Shown here: positions 1 to 8,772 of the stretch, one piece after another | How the letters are laid out: every line of letters begins with the position of its first letter | Numbering within the stretch: position 1 is the stretch's first letter | Position numbers and translations under genes: made by a program | From: an uncultured Lachnoclostridium sp. | GTDB taxonomy: Bacteria; Bacillota; Clostridia; Lachnospirales; Lachnospiraceae | Length of the DNA stretch: 64,000 nucleotides | Assembly (NCBI GenBank): GCA_946499505.1 | Contig: CAMMSL010000003.1 | Location: 90,653-154,652, forward strand | Direction of reading: 5' to 3' | The notes under the pieces: model-generated | Told to the model about the DNA's origin: nothing | Database searches by the model: none | What the model saw: the letters and a program-made list of their open reading frames with translations, nothing else

Positions 1-189
1 AATCTTATTGTGGGAACCGATATGCAGAGCGCACTGGCACAGACCGGTATTTCTGTCGGATATATCTGGTTCGAGACAATCGCATATGTAATCTGTGCGA
101 TTCTGATGTTCGTATTCTTCCGGGTAGAAGATAACCTGAAAGAAGAGCAGGCTGAGATTGAGAGAAGAAACAGCGCTGCAAGATCATAA
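1..189 (+). CDS. C-terminal end of a GPH-type (MFS_2) sugar:cation symporter, partial
   Basis: Only the last 62 codons are inside the window; the frame is open from base 1 to the TAA at 187-189. The visible part holds one hydrophobic helix followed by a charged tail with NLKEEQAEIERR. Such a tail after the last helix is typical of glycoside-pentoside-hexuronide cation symporters, which take up glycosides. The next gene, 65 bases on in the same direction, is a GH3 glycosidase, which fits a transporter plus hydrolase pair. The family call rests on one helix and tail, so it is tentative. Confidence 0.5.
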   Translation, partial: NLIVGTDMQSALAQTGISVGYIWFETIAYVICAILMFVFFRVEDNLKEEQAEIERRNSAARS

Positions 190-254
190 TTATATTTGGA
201 TCTTTCAGTCCGGGGACTGATAAAATAGATCAAAATTTCAAAGGAGGAGACATT

Positions 255-3200
255 ATGAGAGCAAAAAAACTTGCACCTGTCATGCGCGGTTTATCAGCGG
301 TAACCGCTTCCGTGATGGCTCTGTCCATCGTTGGCGCGGATATCGCAGACGGATACCGTGCAAGGATCGACGACTTTCTGGGCACCCAGAGTTACGTCAC
401 AAATACGGATGAGGAATCCGCCCGTTTTGTCAGCGATTATGACACATTCGAGGATATGAAAGCTGCGGCAAAGGATATCGCGGTTCGGGAAGGTGAAGAA
501 GGTACGGTCATTATGAAAAATGACAACAGTGTACTTCCACTTTCCGGGAAGAGCGTTGCTCTGTTCGGACTGGCTGCTTACGCGCCGTATCCCTACGCCA
601 GCGGAGATCTTAAGGCAGGCAACGCGGATGCAGTAGATCTTGTACAGGCATTTCAGGATGCCGGAGTGGAGGTCAATCAGACAGTGATGGATTTCTATGA
701 GAACGGAATCCTTAACGAGCACACAGAGGAAGTTGCTAACCAGTGGACAGGAGAAATGGAAACTCAGGTTGCATACGACCATATTTATGTGACAGCGCCC
801 GGCGATATGACTACATATCAGATTGCCGAAGTCCCGCCGTCAGAGTATGAGAATCTGGGAGCGCCGTCAGGCTGGGAGTCCCAGATAGACAAGGATAATA
901 CGGTAGGTATCTGTGTATTTGCCCGCGGCGCAGGCGAGAGTAATACATACGCTCCGGGATCTGCCGTGAATTACGCAGGTGAAGAGACCGGTGAAGATCC
1001 GCTTGCACTCTCCGAAGATGAACTGGCAGTGATCGATAAGGCAAAGGAGACCTGCTCACAGGTTGTAGTGCTGATCAACTCGGGAAATACGATGGTTTTA
1101 AGCGATATTGCCGCAGGCGGGGAGCATGAAGTAGACGGTATTGCATATATCGGCTGTCTGAATGATTATCAGGCAATTGGTGTAGTAAATGTGCTTACAG
1201 GGCAGATTAACGCTACAGGAGCCCTGCCGGATACTTATGTGGCAGATAATGCATCCATCCCTGCAGTGCAGAACTTCGGCGGCGGATACTATGCCGACTA
1301 TGAAGTTGTGAACAGTGATGGGGATGATCCGCGGTATCCGGGAACAACAATTGAAAACATCGAGGCCGGATCTTTCGGCGGCACAACTCCGACATACAAC
1401 GGAGGAACCTACATTGTAGAGGCTGAGGGCATCTATGTAGGATACAAATATTATGAGACAAGATATTATGATTCTATTGCAAATCCGGATTCGGGGGCAG
1501 CTTCAGCAGCAGGGGCGACACAGTCTGATGCCTGGAACTATAATGATGAAGTGCTTTATGACTTCGGTCACGGCCTGAGCTATCTTGACTATACTCAGGA
1601 GCTTAAAAGCGTGAATGTGGACTGCACGGAGGACGGAGAGATCACAGCGGTTGTTGCAATTACCAACAACAGTGATCAGGACGGACGTTTCCTTGCACAG
1701 CTCTATGCACAGCAGCCGTACACAGATTACGACAGAGAAAATAATGTGGAGAAATCCGCGGTTATGTTCCTGAACTCTGCAAAGGTTGATGTAGCAGCAG
1801 GCGCCACAGAGGAAGTTACAATTACGATTCCGACGAAATACCTTGCAAGCTATGATTATACCAACGCGAAGACATACATTCTTGACGCCGGCGACTACTA
1901 TTTTACAGCAGCTGCAGGTTCACATGAAGCTGTAAACAATATTCTTGCAGCACAGGGATACACAACAGCTGACGGTATGGACGCAGAGGCTTCCGGAGCA
2001 GTTCAGACATGGAATCTGGCAGAGATGGACAACACGACATACTCCGTATCCAACGGTACAGAGGTTACAAATGTTGCAGACGATGCAGACCTGAACTACT
2101 GGACAGAGGACGACACAGTAACATACCTGACTCGTCAGGACTGGGAAGGAACATGGCCGGTCAACTACAACGAAGTTGAGATCAATATCAGCGACAGTCC
2201 GAAGAGCGAGGAGTGGATCGCAGAACTTCGCGGGCAGACTTATACAATTCAGGACGGTGATGCCGCAACAGAGGGAACAGATAACGGGCTCCGTTTCGAT
2301 ACAACGGATATCCAGTACGAACAGCTTGAAAATGTTGACGATGATTTCTGGAATGAACTTGTCGCACAGATCACTATAGATGAGGCTGTCGGAGCTGTCA
2401 TCCACGGCGGAAGCCAGACAGATACACTGACAAATGTAGACAACCCGGTTGTAGTACAGAACGAGGGTGTCAGCGGCTTCACAGCTACATATACAGATGA
2501 AGAAACAGGAGAAACATATAGATTCAACGTACATTCCCAGACACTGCTCGGCTCTTCTTTTAACCCGGAACTGGCTTACGACTGGGGACGTGTGGAAGGC
2601 AATTCAGGACTGTGGCTGCAGCGTTATCATCTGTGGGGCACAGGTCTGACACAGAGACGTACACCTTACAATGGACGTAACTATGAATATATTTCAGAGG
2701 ATTCGATGCTGACAAACCGGATGGGATACGGCGTGCTTCAGGGATGTGCTGACATGGGCATTCTGAACGGACCGAAGCACATGGGATTCAATGATCAGGA
2801 ACACAATCGTGCAGGTATCTCCGTATACATGAACGAGCAGAAGTTCCGTGAGACAGATCTGCGCTGTTTCCAGGGCGGACTTGAGGATGCAGACGGCATG
2901 GCGGTTATGATCGCTTTCAACCGTATTGGGGCAACCAACGCTTCTCATTATGCACCGATGCTCCAGACAATCCTCCGTGGTGAGTGGGCATACACCGGAC
3001 TGATCTCTACCGATATGATGAACAATAATTACTACTTCAATCCTGAGTCAATGATTATGGCAGGAATTACACAGGTTGCGGATTTTGCCACAAATGATAA
3101 TCATATCAATATGGGAGACGGTGGTACGGACGCAACATGGGCGTACATTGACGAGGATACGGTTTCAAAAGATGCCGCTCTTGTTGATCAGGCTCGTGAG

Positions 3201-3389
3201 AATCTGAAATATCAGCTCTATACATTTGCAAACAGTGCGGTCATGAACGTATCTACGGAAAGAGTCCAGACATGGTGGGATAACGCGATCAGCGCAGTTA
3301 CATATATCAGCGGCGCGCTTGCAGTCGTGACACTTGCGGCATGGATCGTACTTACAGTGAAACCTGAGAAGAAAAAGGAGGAGGAATGA
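255..3389 (+). CDS. Membrane-anchored GH3 family glycoside hydrolase (permuted domain order)
   Basis: A 1044-residue GH3 beta-glucosidase-like enzyme. An N-terminal hydrophobic segment (about residues 8-28) looks like an uncleaved anchor or signal. The alpha/beta sandwich domain normally found at the C-terminus comes first (about 75-430), then an Fn3-like domain (about 440-570), then the TIM-barrel-like catalytic part (about 680-990) with GPKHMGFNDQE and ISTDMM. Asp920 in the last motif is the likely nucleophile. This permuted order is known in some GH3 enzymes of ruminococci. A second hydrophobic helix near residues 1012-1034 is followed by a lysine-rich tail, so the enzyme should be held at the membrane with its domains outside. 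The start is supported by AAAGGAGGAGA just upstream. The stop overlaps the next gene by ATGA. The substrate cannot be read from sequence. Confidence 0.88.
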   Translation: MRAKKLAPVMRGLSAVTASVMALSIVGADIADGYRARIDDFLGTQSYVTNTDEESARFVSDYDTFEDMKAAAKDIAVREGEEGTVIMKNDNSVLPLSGKSVALFGLAAYAPYPYASGDLKAGNADAVDLVQAFQDAGVEVNQTVMDFYENGILNEHTEEVANQWTGEMETQVAYDHIYVTAPGDMTTYQIAEVPPSEYENLGAPSGWESQIDKDNTVGICVFARGAGESNTYAPGSAVNYAGEETGEDPLALSEDELAVIDKAKETCSQVVVLINSGNTMVLSDIAAGGEHEVDGIAYIGCLNDYQAIGVVNVLTGQINATGALPDTYVADNASIPAVQNFGGGYYADYEVVNSDGDDPRYPGTTIENIEAGSFGGTTPTYNGGTYIVEAEGIYVGYKYYETRYYDSIANPDSGAASAAGATQSDAWNYNDEVLYDFGHGLSYLDYTQELKSVNVDCTEDGEITAVVAITNNSDQDGRFLAQLYAQQPYTDYDRENNVEKSAVMFLNSAKVDVAAGATEEVTITIPTKYLASYDYTNAKTYILDAGDYYFTAAAGSHEAVNNILAAQGYTTADGMDAEASGAVQTWNLAEMDNTTYSVSNGTEVTNVADDADLNYWTEDDTVTYLTRQDWEGTWPVNYNEVEINISDSPKSEEWIAELRGQTYTIQDGDAATEGTDNGLRFDTTDIQYEQLENVDDDFWNELVAQITIDEAVGAVIHGGSQTDTLTNVDNPVVVQNEGVSGFTATYTDEETGETYRFNVHSQTLLGSSFNPELAYDWGRVEGNSGLWLQRYHLWGTGLTQRRTPYNGRNYEYISEDSMLTNRMGYGVLQGCADMGILNGPKHMGFNDQEHNRAGISVYMNEQKFRETDLRCFQGGLEDADGMAVMIAFNRIGATNASHYAPMLQTILRGEWAYTGLISTDMMNNNYYFNPESMIMAGITQVADFATNDNHINMGDGGTDATWAYIDEDTVSKDAALVDQARENLKYQLYTFANSAVMNVSTERVQTWWDNAISAVTYISGALAVVTLAAWIVLTVKPEKKKEEE

Positions 3390-3391
3390 TC

Positions 3392-3865
3392 ATGATTAAG
3401 AAACAGTCTTTCGGAATCTGGTTCAATCTTGTTGTAGCAGTGCTGACAGTTGTTTCCCTGATCGTATACGGTGTGAACATCTCCGGAGAAGGCTATTTTA
3501 AGGGGGCTTCAGTAGGAAATCTCATTTTGTACGGCGTGATTGCAATTATCATGCTTGCAGCAGTGGTCGTACTTGCACAGCTGCAGATCACAGGTACGGC
3601 TCAGAAAGTTATGGAGATTATCTCCGGTCTGCTTAGAATCGCTGTACCGGTACTGCTTACACTGGCTCTTGTAAATCTGGTGAGTGCAAGAGCAGAGGGG
3701 CTCGGATTTATCTATTTCTCCAACGCTGATGTGCTTCAGGAAGTACAGACACCGGCCAATATGTCTTCAGCAACAGGCACGATCGCAAATATGATCTGCC
3801 TTGGAGCTGCCGCGATCTTTGCAATGATCGCCGCGTTCTTCACACTTCGGAAAAAAGATGCGTAA
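3392..3865 (+). CDS. Small four-helix membrane protein, partner of the GH3 enzyme
   Basis: Unrecognised integral membrane protein of 157 residues with four predicted hydrophobic helices (roughly residues 10-30, 42-64, 75-98 and 128-150) and a short basic tail. An ATG at 3386 overlaps the GH3 stop as ATGA, but AGGAGG at 3379-3384 is better placed for the ATG at 3392, so the shorter start is chosen. Translational coupling to the GH3 gene implies joint production, perhaps as an anchor or a small accessory subunit. No catalytic motif is visible. It ends just before a hairpin terminator. Confidence 0.7.
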   Translation: MIKKQSFGIWFNLVVAVLTVVSLIVYGVNISGEGYFKGASVGNLILYGVIAIIMLAAVVVLAQLQITGTAQKVMEIISGLLRIAVPVLLTLALVNLVSARAEGLGFIYFSNADVLQEVQTPANMSSATGTIANMICLGAAAIFAMIAAFFTLRKKDA

Positions 3866-3931
3866 GACGAACGGAAATATAGAAGGAAAACAGAACTAAA
3901 AAAGGCTCTGAAAATAGAAAAAGAATCAGAT

Positions 3932-3985
3932 AAAAGGCCTTCGGGCTGCGGATGACAGAAGCATCCGCGGTTCGGAGGCTTTTTG
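3932..3985 (+). terminator. Rho-independent terminator after the GH3 operon
   Basis: An imperfect hairpin has arms AAAAGGCCTTCGGGCTGCG and its near complement around a short ACAGAAG loop, and is followed by GGCTTTTTG. It separates the GH3 unit from the two-component system. Confidence 0.7.
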
Positions 3986-4022
3986 AAATTTCGTTTCAAA
4001 TCACGGCGAAAGATGGTATAAT
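3982..4022 (+). promoter_or_regulatory. Candidate promoter with inverted repeat before the LytTR system
   Basis: An inverted repeat TTTGAAA-N5-TTTCAAA (3982-4000) overlaps a weak -35 (TTTCAA, 3994-3999). A perfect TATAAT lies at 4017-4022 with 17-base spacing and a TG two bases upstream. The remaining 165 bases to the start codon hold GC-rich short palindromes (for example 4044-4061 and 4110-4122) and a second TATAAT at 4145-4150, but no gene I would defend. The inverted repeat could be an operator for autoregulation; that is inference. Confidence 0.45.
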
Positions 4023-4188
4023 AATTGCACGATATGCAATTCGGACCGGCGGAGCGGTCCGCCCTGCTGCTCAGGGATTATACCGCAGGCTGCGGCTTGA
4101 AAAGTAAATGGCGCTTCGCGCCGCTTCCTTTTCTGCGCGCGCAGTATAATGATTGCTCAGTGTGTAATGAAGCAAGGGAGGAACTGCC

Positions 4189-4899
4189 ATGTATCATATC
4201 GCGGTGGTGGAAGACGACAAAATGTATGCCGCACAGCTCAGGGAATATCTGAAGCGGTACGAGACAGAGAAAAAGCAGAAAATCTCGGTCACTATGTTTT
4301 CCGACGGTGAAGATATTGTGACAGATTACTCTGCGGATTTTGATATTATTCTTATGGACATAGAGATGACGTTTTTAGACGGGATGTCTGCGGCGGAACG
4401 GATTCGGGAGAAAGATTCTGAGGTGATTATAATCTTTATTACAAATATGCCTCAGTACGCGATTCAGGGCTACCGGGTAGATGCGCTTGACTATGTCCTC
4501 AAACCATTATCTTATTTTGCTTTTTCCCAGCGGATCGACAGGGCGATCGGCCGAATCAGGAAAAAGGGCAGCCGTTTTGTTGTCATTCCGTTAAAAGGTG
4601 GCAGGAGAAAAGTAGATATTTCTCTGCTGTGCTATGTGGAGGTGAGAGATCATGACCTGATCTACCATACTGCGGACGGAGATTTTGAGACAAAGGGGAC
4701 GATGAAAGATGCGGAAGATGCGCTGAAAGATGAAAACTTCTTCCGGTGCAACCGGTGCTATCTTGTCAATCTGGACTATGTGGAAAATTTTCAGGGCAGT
4801 GATGTTACCGTGAACGGCAATGTTATTCAGGTGAGCCGCTCCCGCAAAAAAGCATTTCTTGATGCGCTCAACGATTATATGAATGAGGTGGGAAGATGA
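4189..4899 (+). CDS. LytTR family response regulator (AgrA-like)
   Basis: A 236-residue DNA-binding response regulator. The receiver domain (about 1-120) has the acidic pair at D9/D10, the phosphoacceptor Asp57 in ILMDIEM, a Thr in FITNM and the conserved Lys in DYVLKPL. The C-terminal half (about 130-232) is a LytTR domain with FFRCNRCYLVNLDYV and a basic SRSRKK end. LytTR regulators usually control surface, bacteriocin or quorum-type functions. AGGGAGGA precedes the ATG. The stop overlaps the kinase start as ATGA, the usual coupling in such pairs. No pre-peptide or agrB-like gene is next to it, so the input signal is unknown. Confidence 0.92.
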   Translation: MYHIAVVEDDKMYAAQLREYLKRYETEKKQKISVTMFSDGEDIVTDYSADFDIILMDIEMTFLDGMSAAERIREKDSEVIIIFITNMPQYAIQGYRVDALDYVLKPLSYFAFSQRIDRAIGRIRKKGSRFVVIPLKGGRRKVDISLLCYVEVRDHDLIYHTADGDFETKGTMKDAEDALKDENFFRCNRCYLVNLDYVENFQGSDVTVNGNVIQVSRSRKKAFLDALNDYMNEVGR

Positions 4900-6215
4900 G
4901 AGAAATCGTCAATACTCCCGGATATTATTATTCCATTGCATATATTCTTGCGGCATTTATTGTTGCCCATACAAACCGCAGGAGAATGAACGGCTGGAAG
5001 AGAAATCTGACACATATTATATTTGCAGCTGCCCTTTCAGGATTTATGTGGATTACAGACGGGGTGCGCCAGATGTTTTTCCTGCCGGCGATGGCAGTGT
5101 CTGTTACCCTGATCCTGCTCTATCTGTATATGTGCTGTGAGTTTACCGTCCCGGAAGCAGGCTACTACTGTGCCCGGGCGTTTATCACGGGAGAGTTTGC
5201 GGCATCCCTTTGCTGGCAGATTTATTTTTATACAGCAGGAACTGTACTGCCGGGACAGGGACTGCTCTGGAAATGGGGAGAGCTGATCGTTGTATACGGG
5301 ATTATTTTTACCGGGATATACCTGCTTGAGCGCAGCCTGCAGGGCGATGCCGTAAATGTACGGATCAACAGACGGGAACTGCTGACCGTGATCGTCATCA
5401 CGATCGCCGTATTTGCCGTGAGCAATGTGAGTTATCTGGATCAGAATACAATATTCAGCAGTCCCTTCGCAGGAGAGATGTTCGCCATCCGTACACTGGT
5501 GGACTTGAGCGGTATGGCAGTGCTCTACGCTTACCATATACAGACAAGAGAACTGCAGATGAAGTTCGAAGTGGACACGCTGCAGAATATTCTGGAGATG
5601 CAGTATAAGAACTACCAGCTCTCACAGGAAAGCATTGAGATCGTAAACCGGAAATATCATGATCTGAAGCATCAGATCACGCTTCTGAAAGCAGAGGCGA
5701 ACAGCCGGAAATCACTGGAGTATCTTGAGGAGATGGAACAGGATATCCGATCTTATGAGGCACAGAATAAAACAGGAAATAAAGTGCTTGATGCGGTGCT
5801 TACAAGCAAGAGCCTGTACTGTCAGAACAAAGAGATCAGTCTGACCTGCGTGGCCGACGGCACGCTTCTTGATTTCATGGCGGAGATGGATATCAGTGCC
5901 CTGTTCGGCAACATGCTCGATAATGCGATCGAGAGTGTGGAGAAGCTGGATGATAAAGAGAAGAGGCTGATCCATCTGTCTGTGGCGGAGCAGAAGAGTT
6001 TCCTTAGAATACGTGTGGAAAACTATACAGAAGAAAAAATCACATTCCGCAACGGAATGCCGGTTACCACTAAAAAAGATAAGCATCTTCACGGGTTCGG
6101 CATGAAAAGTATACAGAGTACGGTGAGAAAGTACGGTGGTTCAGTAACAGCCGGGGTGCGTGACAATTGGTTTGAACTTCGCGTGCTGATTCCGCTGAAT
6201 CAGAAACAGCAATAA
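4896..6215 (+). CDS. GHKL-type sensor histidine kinase partnered with the LytTR regulator
   Basis: A 439-residue membrane sensor kinase. The N-terminal 210 residues hold about six hydrophobic helices and no obvious extracellular domain. A dimerisation helix follows, with YHDLKHQI (His255 and His259; His259 fits the usual phosphoacceptor), then a GHKL ATPase domain with NMLDNAIES (N box) and HGFGMKS (G box). This architecture is that of AgrC/ComD-like kinases that often sense peptides. It overlaps the regulator gene by 4 bases and must phosphorylate it. The acylphosphatase gene follows 23 bases later and may be read through. Confidence 0.9.
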   Translation: MREIVNTPGYYYSIAYILAAFIVAHTNRRRMNGWKRNLTHIIFAAALSGFMWITDGVRQMFFLPAMAVSVTLILLYLYMCCEFTVPEAGYYCARAFITGEFAASLCWQIYFYTAGTVLPGQGLLWKWGELIVVYGIIFTGIYLLERSLQGDAVNVRINRRELLTVIVITIAVFAVSNVSYLDQNTIFSSPFAGEMFAIRTLVDLSGMAVLYAYHIQTRELQMKFEVDTLQNILEMQYKNYQLSQESIEIVNRKYHDLKHQITLLKAEANSRKSLEYLEEMEQDIRSYEAQNKTGNKVLDAVLTSKSLYCQNKEISLTCVADGTLLDFMAEMDISALFGNMLDNAIESVEKLDDKEKRLIHLSVAEQKSFLRIRVENYTEEKITFRNGMPVTTKKDKHLHGFGMKSIQSTVRKYGGSVTAGVRDNWFELRVLIPLNQKQQ

Positions 6216-6238
6216 TATATAGAGAAGGAAGAGGTTAT

Positions 6239-6511
6239 ATGTCAGAAGTAAGAAAGCATATTGTATTTCACGGGAGAGTTCAGGGAGTGGGCTTCCGCTA
6301 TACGGCAAAATATCTCGCTTTGTCCATGGATCTTACAGGCTGGGTGCAGAACGAGTGGGACGGCACCGTGACTATGGAAGTGCAGGGAAGAGAAACACTG
6401 ATCAATAAGCTGCTTGTCGGGCTGAATCATGACAGATTTATAACGATTGAATGGATGGATACGACAGAAGTGCCGCTGCGCGATGATGAGAGAAGCTTTT
6501 CCGTGCGGTGA
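6239..6511 (+). CDS. acyP: Acylphosphatase
   Basis: A complete 90-residue acylphosphatase that hydrolyses carboxyl-phosphate bonds of small metabolites such as carbamoyl phosphate or 1,3-bisphosphoglycerate. The signature GRVQGVGFRY contains the phosphate-binding Arg20, and GWVQNEWDG contains Asn38 that orients the attacking water. The length is the usual one for the family. A GGAAGAGG ribosome site lies before the ATG. It sits between a two-component system and proC; the context does not indicate a specific substrate. Confidence 0.95.
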   Translation: MSEVRKHIVFHGRVQGVGFRYTAKYLALSMDLTGWVQNEWDGTVTMEVQGRETLINKLLVGLNHDRFITIEWMDTTEVPLRDDERSFSVR

Positions 6512-6559
6512 CACAGTGTCTGTTGATATAAATATTATGAAAGAGGAGAGAACATACTA

Positions 6560-7369
6560 ATGAAAGAAAACACTATGAAATTGGGATTTATCGGAACAGG
6601 AAATATGGCAGGTGCCATTATGGGAGGCATTATTAAAAATGAGATATTCAAGCCGGAAGAGATCATCGGTGCAGATATCTCCGAGGCAGGCCGGGACAGA
6701 GTAAAGAATAATTACGGCATTCATGTGACAGGCGATAACCGTGAAGCGGCAGAAAAATCAGAGGTCCTGATCCTTTCTGTAAAACCTCAGTATTATGCGG
6801 ATGCTATTGCCGAGATTAAAGACTGTATCAGTGAAGATCAGCTTATCATTACGATCGCTCCGGGCAAGACACTTGCATGGCTTGAGGAGCAGTTCGGAAA
6901 GCCGGTCAAAATCGTTCGTACTATGCCGAATACGCCTGCTCTCGTAGGCGAAGGCATGACCGCGGCATGTACAAACAAATATGTAACAGAGGAAGAAAAA
7001 GAGTACGCGCTTAAGATTCTCGCTTCTTTCGGAAAAGTTGAGCTTGTGCCTGAGCATCTGATCGATGCTGTAGTGGCAGTGAGCGGAAGCTCACCGGCGT
7101 ATGTATTTATGTTCATCGAAGCGATGGCAGACGCGGCCGTAGCTGAGGGAATGCCAAGACCGCAGGCTTACCAGTTTGCGGCTCAGGCGGTATACGGCAG
7201 CGCGAAAATGGTGATGGAGACAGGAAAACATCCCGGTGAGTTAAAAGACATGGTATGCTCACCTGCGGGTACAACGATCGAAGCGGTCCGCGTACTTGAG
7301 GAAAAGGGCTTCCGCAGCGCTGTGATCGAGGCAATGAAGGCCTGTGCGGATGTATCGAGAAATATGTAA
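6560..7369 (+). CDS. proC: Pyrroline-5-carboxylate reductase
   Basis: A 269-residue enzyme that reduces 1-pyrroline-5-carboxylate to L-proline with NAD(P)H. The Rossmann motif GFIGTGNMAGAI lies near residue 10, SVKPQYY follows, and the family signature region around AVSGSSPAYVFMF and SPAGTTIEAV is intact. The chosen ATG follows GAAAGAGGAGAG. A second ATG at codon 5 is also possible. No other proline gene (proA, proB) is adjacent. Confidence 0.95.
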   Translation: MKENTMKLGFIGTGNMAGAIMGGIIKNEIFKPEEIIGADISEAGRDRVKNNYGIHVTGDNREAAEKSEVLILSVKPQYYADAIAEIKDCISEDQLIITIAPGKTLAWLEEQFGKPVKIVRTMPNTPALVGEGMTAACTNKYVTEEEKEYALKILASFGKVELVPEHLIDAVVAVSGSSPAYVFMFIEAMADAAVAEGMPRPQAYQFAAQAVYGSAKMVMETGKHPGELKDMVCSPAGTTIEAVRVLEEKGFRSAVIEAMKACADVSRNM

Positions 7370-7414
7370 GCAGAATACAGACCGTATTAAAATCGCGGAA
7401 AGGAAAGATTATAT

Positions 7415-8338
7415 ATGGATAAGACGGAACATATCTATGATATCGGAATCATCGGCGGGGGAACCGCCGGAATGACAGCGGCTATCTATGGGCAGCGCGC
7501 CGGAAAACAGACAGTTATCATCGAGGGCAGTACGTTCGGCGGACAGATCACCTCTTCCCCGAATGTAGAAAACTATCCGGGCATCGCCAGTGTCAGCGGC
7601 AGCGAGTTTTCTATGAACCTTTTGGATCAGGCGACGAAACTTGGCACTGAGACAGTGATGGAACAGGTGACGGGAATTCGAGACGAAGGCAGTGTCAAAG
7701 TGATAGAGACTGCTGGAAAAGAATATCCGTGCAGAAGCATTATACTTGCGACTGGTGTGACACACCGCCATCTCGGGGTGCCTAACGAGGAACGTCTGAC
7801 CGGTGCAGGAGTATCCTACTGTGCGACATGTGACGGCATGTTTTTCCGAGGAAGGGATGTAGCTGTAGTAGGGGGAGGAAGCACGGCTCTTCAGGACGCA
7901 GAATTTCTTTCAAATTACTGCAGAAAAGTGTACCTTATCCACCGCAGAGATGAATTCCGCGGCGAGGACAGTATCGTAAAAAGACTTGAAGGAAAGGAAA
8001 ATGTAGAATTTGTCCTGAATACGACAGTAAAAGAGATCATTGGAAATACCGCAGTCGAGCGGCTGATCCTGAATAATAAGAAGACAGGCAAGGAATATAA
8101 ACTGGAAGTATCCGGCGTATTCATCGCAGTGGGCCAGATTCCGCAGAATGAAGTATTTGCCGATGTCGTAAAACTGGATGAAAGCGGATTCATCCTCGCG
8201 GCAGAAGACTGCGTCACATCCCATCCGGGAATATTTGCCGCAGGGGACTGCCGTACAAAAGAAGTAAGACAGCTGACTACAGCGGCTGCCGACGGGGCAG
8301 TAGCGGCGCTGGCGGCGTGCAAATATATAGCGGAATGA
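7415..8338 (+). CDS. trxB: Thioredoxin reductase-like FAD/NAD(P) disulfide oxidoreductase
   Basis: A 307-residue flavoprotein with the FAD-binding GIIGGGTAGMTAA near the N-terminus, the redox-active CATC pair (Cys136 and Cys139), the NAD(P) Rossmann motif VVGGGSTALQDA and the C-terminal FAD motif GIFAAGDCR. Order and length match bacterial low-molecular-weight thioredoxin reductases, which pass electrons from NADPH to thioredoxin. No trxA lies next to it, so it may be one of several paralogues; some members of the family use ferredoxin or other partners. AAAGGAAAG precedes the ATG. The stop is directly followed by the palindromic region. Confidence 0.88.
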   Translation: MDKTEHIYDIGIIGGGTAGMTAAIYGQRAGKQTVIIEGSTFGGQITSSPNVENYPGIASVSGSEFSMNLLDQATKLGTETVMEQVTGIRDEGSVKVIETAGKEYPCRSIILATGVTHRHLGVPNEERLTGAGVSYCATCDGMFFRGRDVAVVGGGSTALQDAEFLSNYCRKVYLIHRRDEFRGEDSIVKRLEGKENVEFVLNTTVKEIIGNTAVERLILNNKKTGKEYKLEVSGVFIAVGQIPQNEVFADVVKLDESGFILAAEDCVTSHPGIFAAGDCRTKEVRQLTTAAADGAVAALAACKYIAE

Positions 8339-8697
8339 ATTCGTGTTTGCTGGAGAGACATCCTATGATAAATCGTCTGAAATCATTCTGATACAGTATA
8401 TTGACTCACGTATTCGGATTAGCCGGGACTGTAATGCTTCCGGCTCCAGTTACAAAAGGAAGAAAAACTAATAACCCTGAAATATAGCTAAAAACAATCA
8501 GCCGGACGCACAACTCGCGATGCTCAAACAAGTCCGTCCGGCAGATCAACGCTATATCTCAGGGTTAAAGTTTATCTAACCTTTCTCCACAGTCACCGTC
8601 CGCATTACAATCCCGCCTAATCTGAAAGGTGCATCAAATAGGCTGTATCCATTTGATTTTCTGCGTTTTCTCAATCGGAAACGCCTCTCCAACAATC
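8339..8697. repeat. Long imperfect palindrome, unit 1 (arms about 150 bp)
   Basis: Reading 8340-8488 against the reverse complement of 8551-8697 gives a long gapped match, by eye about two thirds identical. Strong blocks are TGGAGAG, GATACAG, GATTAG.CGGGA.TGTAATGC and TAACCCTGA.ATATAGC. The innermost outer-stem arms are 8473-8488 and 8551-8566 (one mismatch), and a nested perfect stem GCCGGACG/CGTCCGGC sits at 8501-8508 and 8535-8542. The plus strand of the left arm and the minus strand of the right arm can both be read as short peptides containing RDCNA, with a stop in the right copy. This could be a pair of decayed convergent small genes or a palindromic mobile or structured-RNA element. 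No intact gene is supported here. Confidence 0.6.
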
Positions 8698-8708
8698 ACT
8701 GAATTTAC

Positions 8709-8770
8709 AAAAAACCGGTCGAAGGGGTGGAATTTGTCAACAAAGCCCACCCCTTCGACCGGTTTCTTAT
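8709..8770. terminator. Perfect 19-bp hairpin between the two palindromic units
   Basis: Arms 8712-8730 (AAACCGGTCGAAGGGGTGG) and 8747-8765 are perfectly complementary around a 16-base loop. A-rich sequence on one side and TTTCTTAT on the other allow termination on either strand. Confidence 0.6.
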
Positions 8771-8772
8771 AC

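Noticed and set aside
4025-4252. Plus-strand open frame ahead of the LytTR regulator.
   Set aside because: It begins within the promoter, covers GC-rich hairpins and runs into the regulator gene in another frame; no family resemblance.
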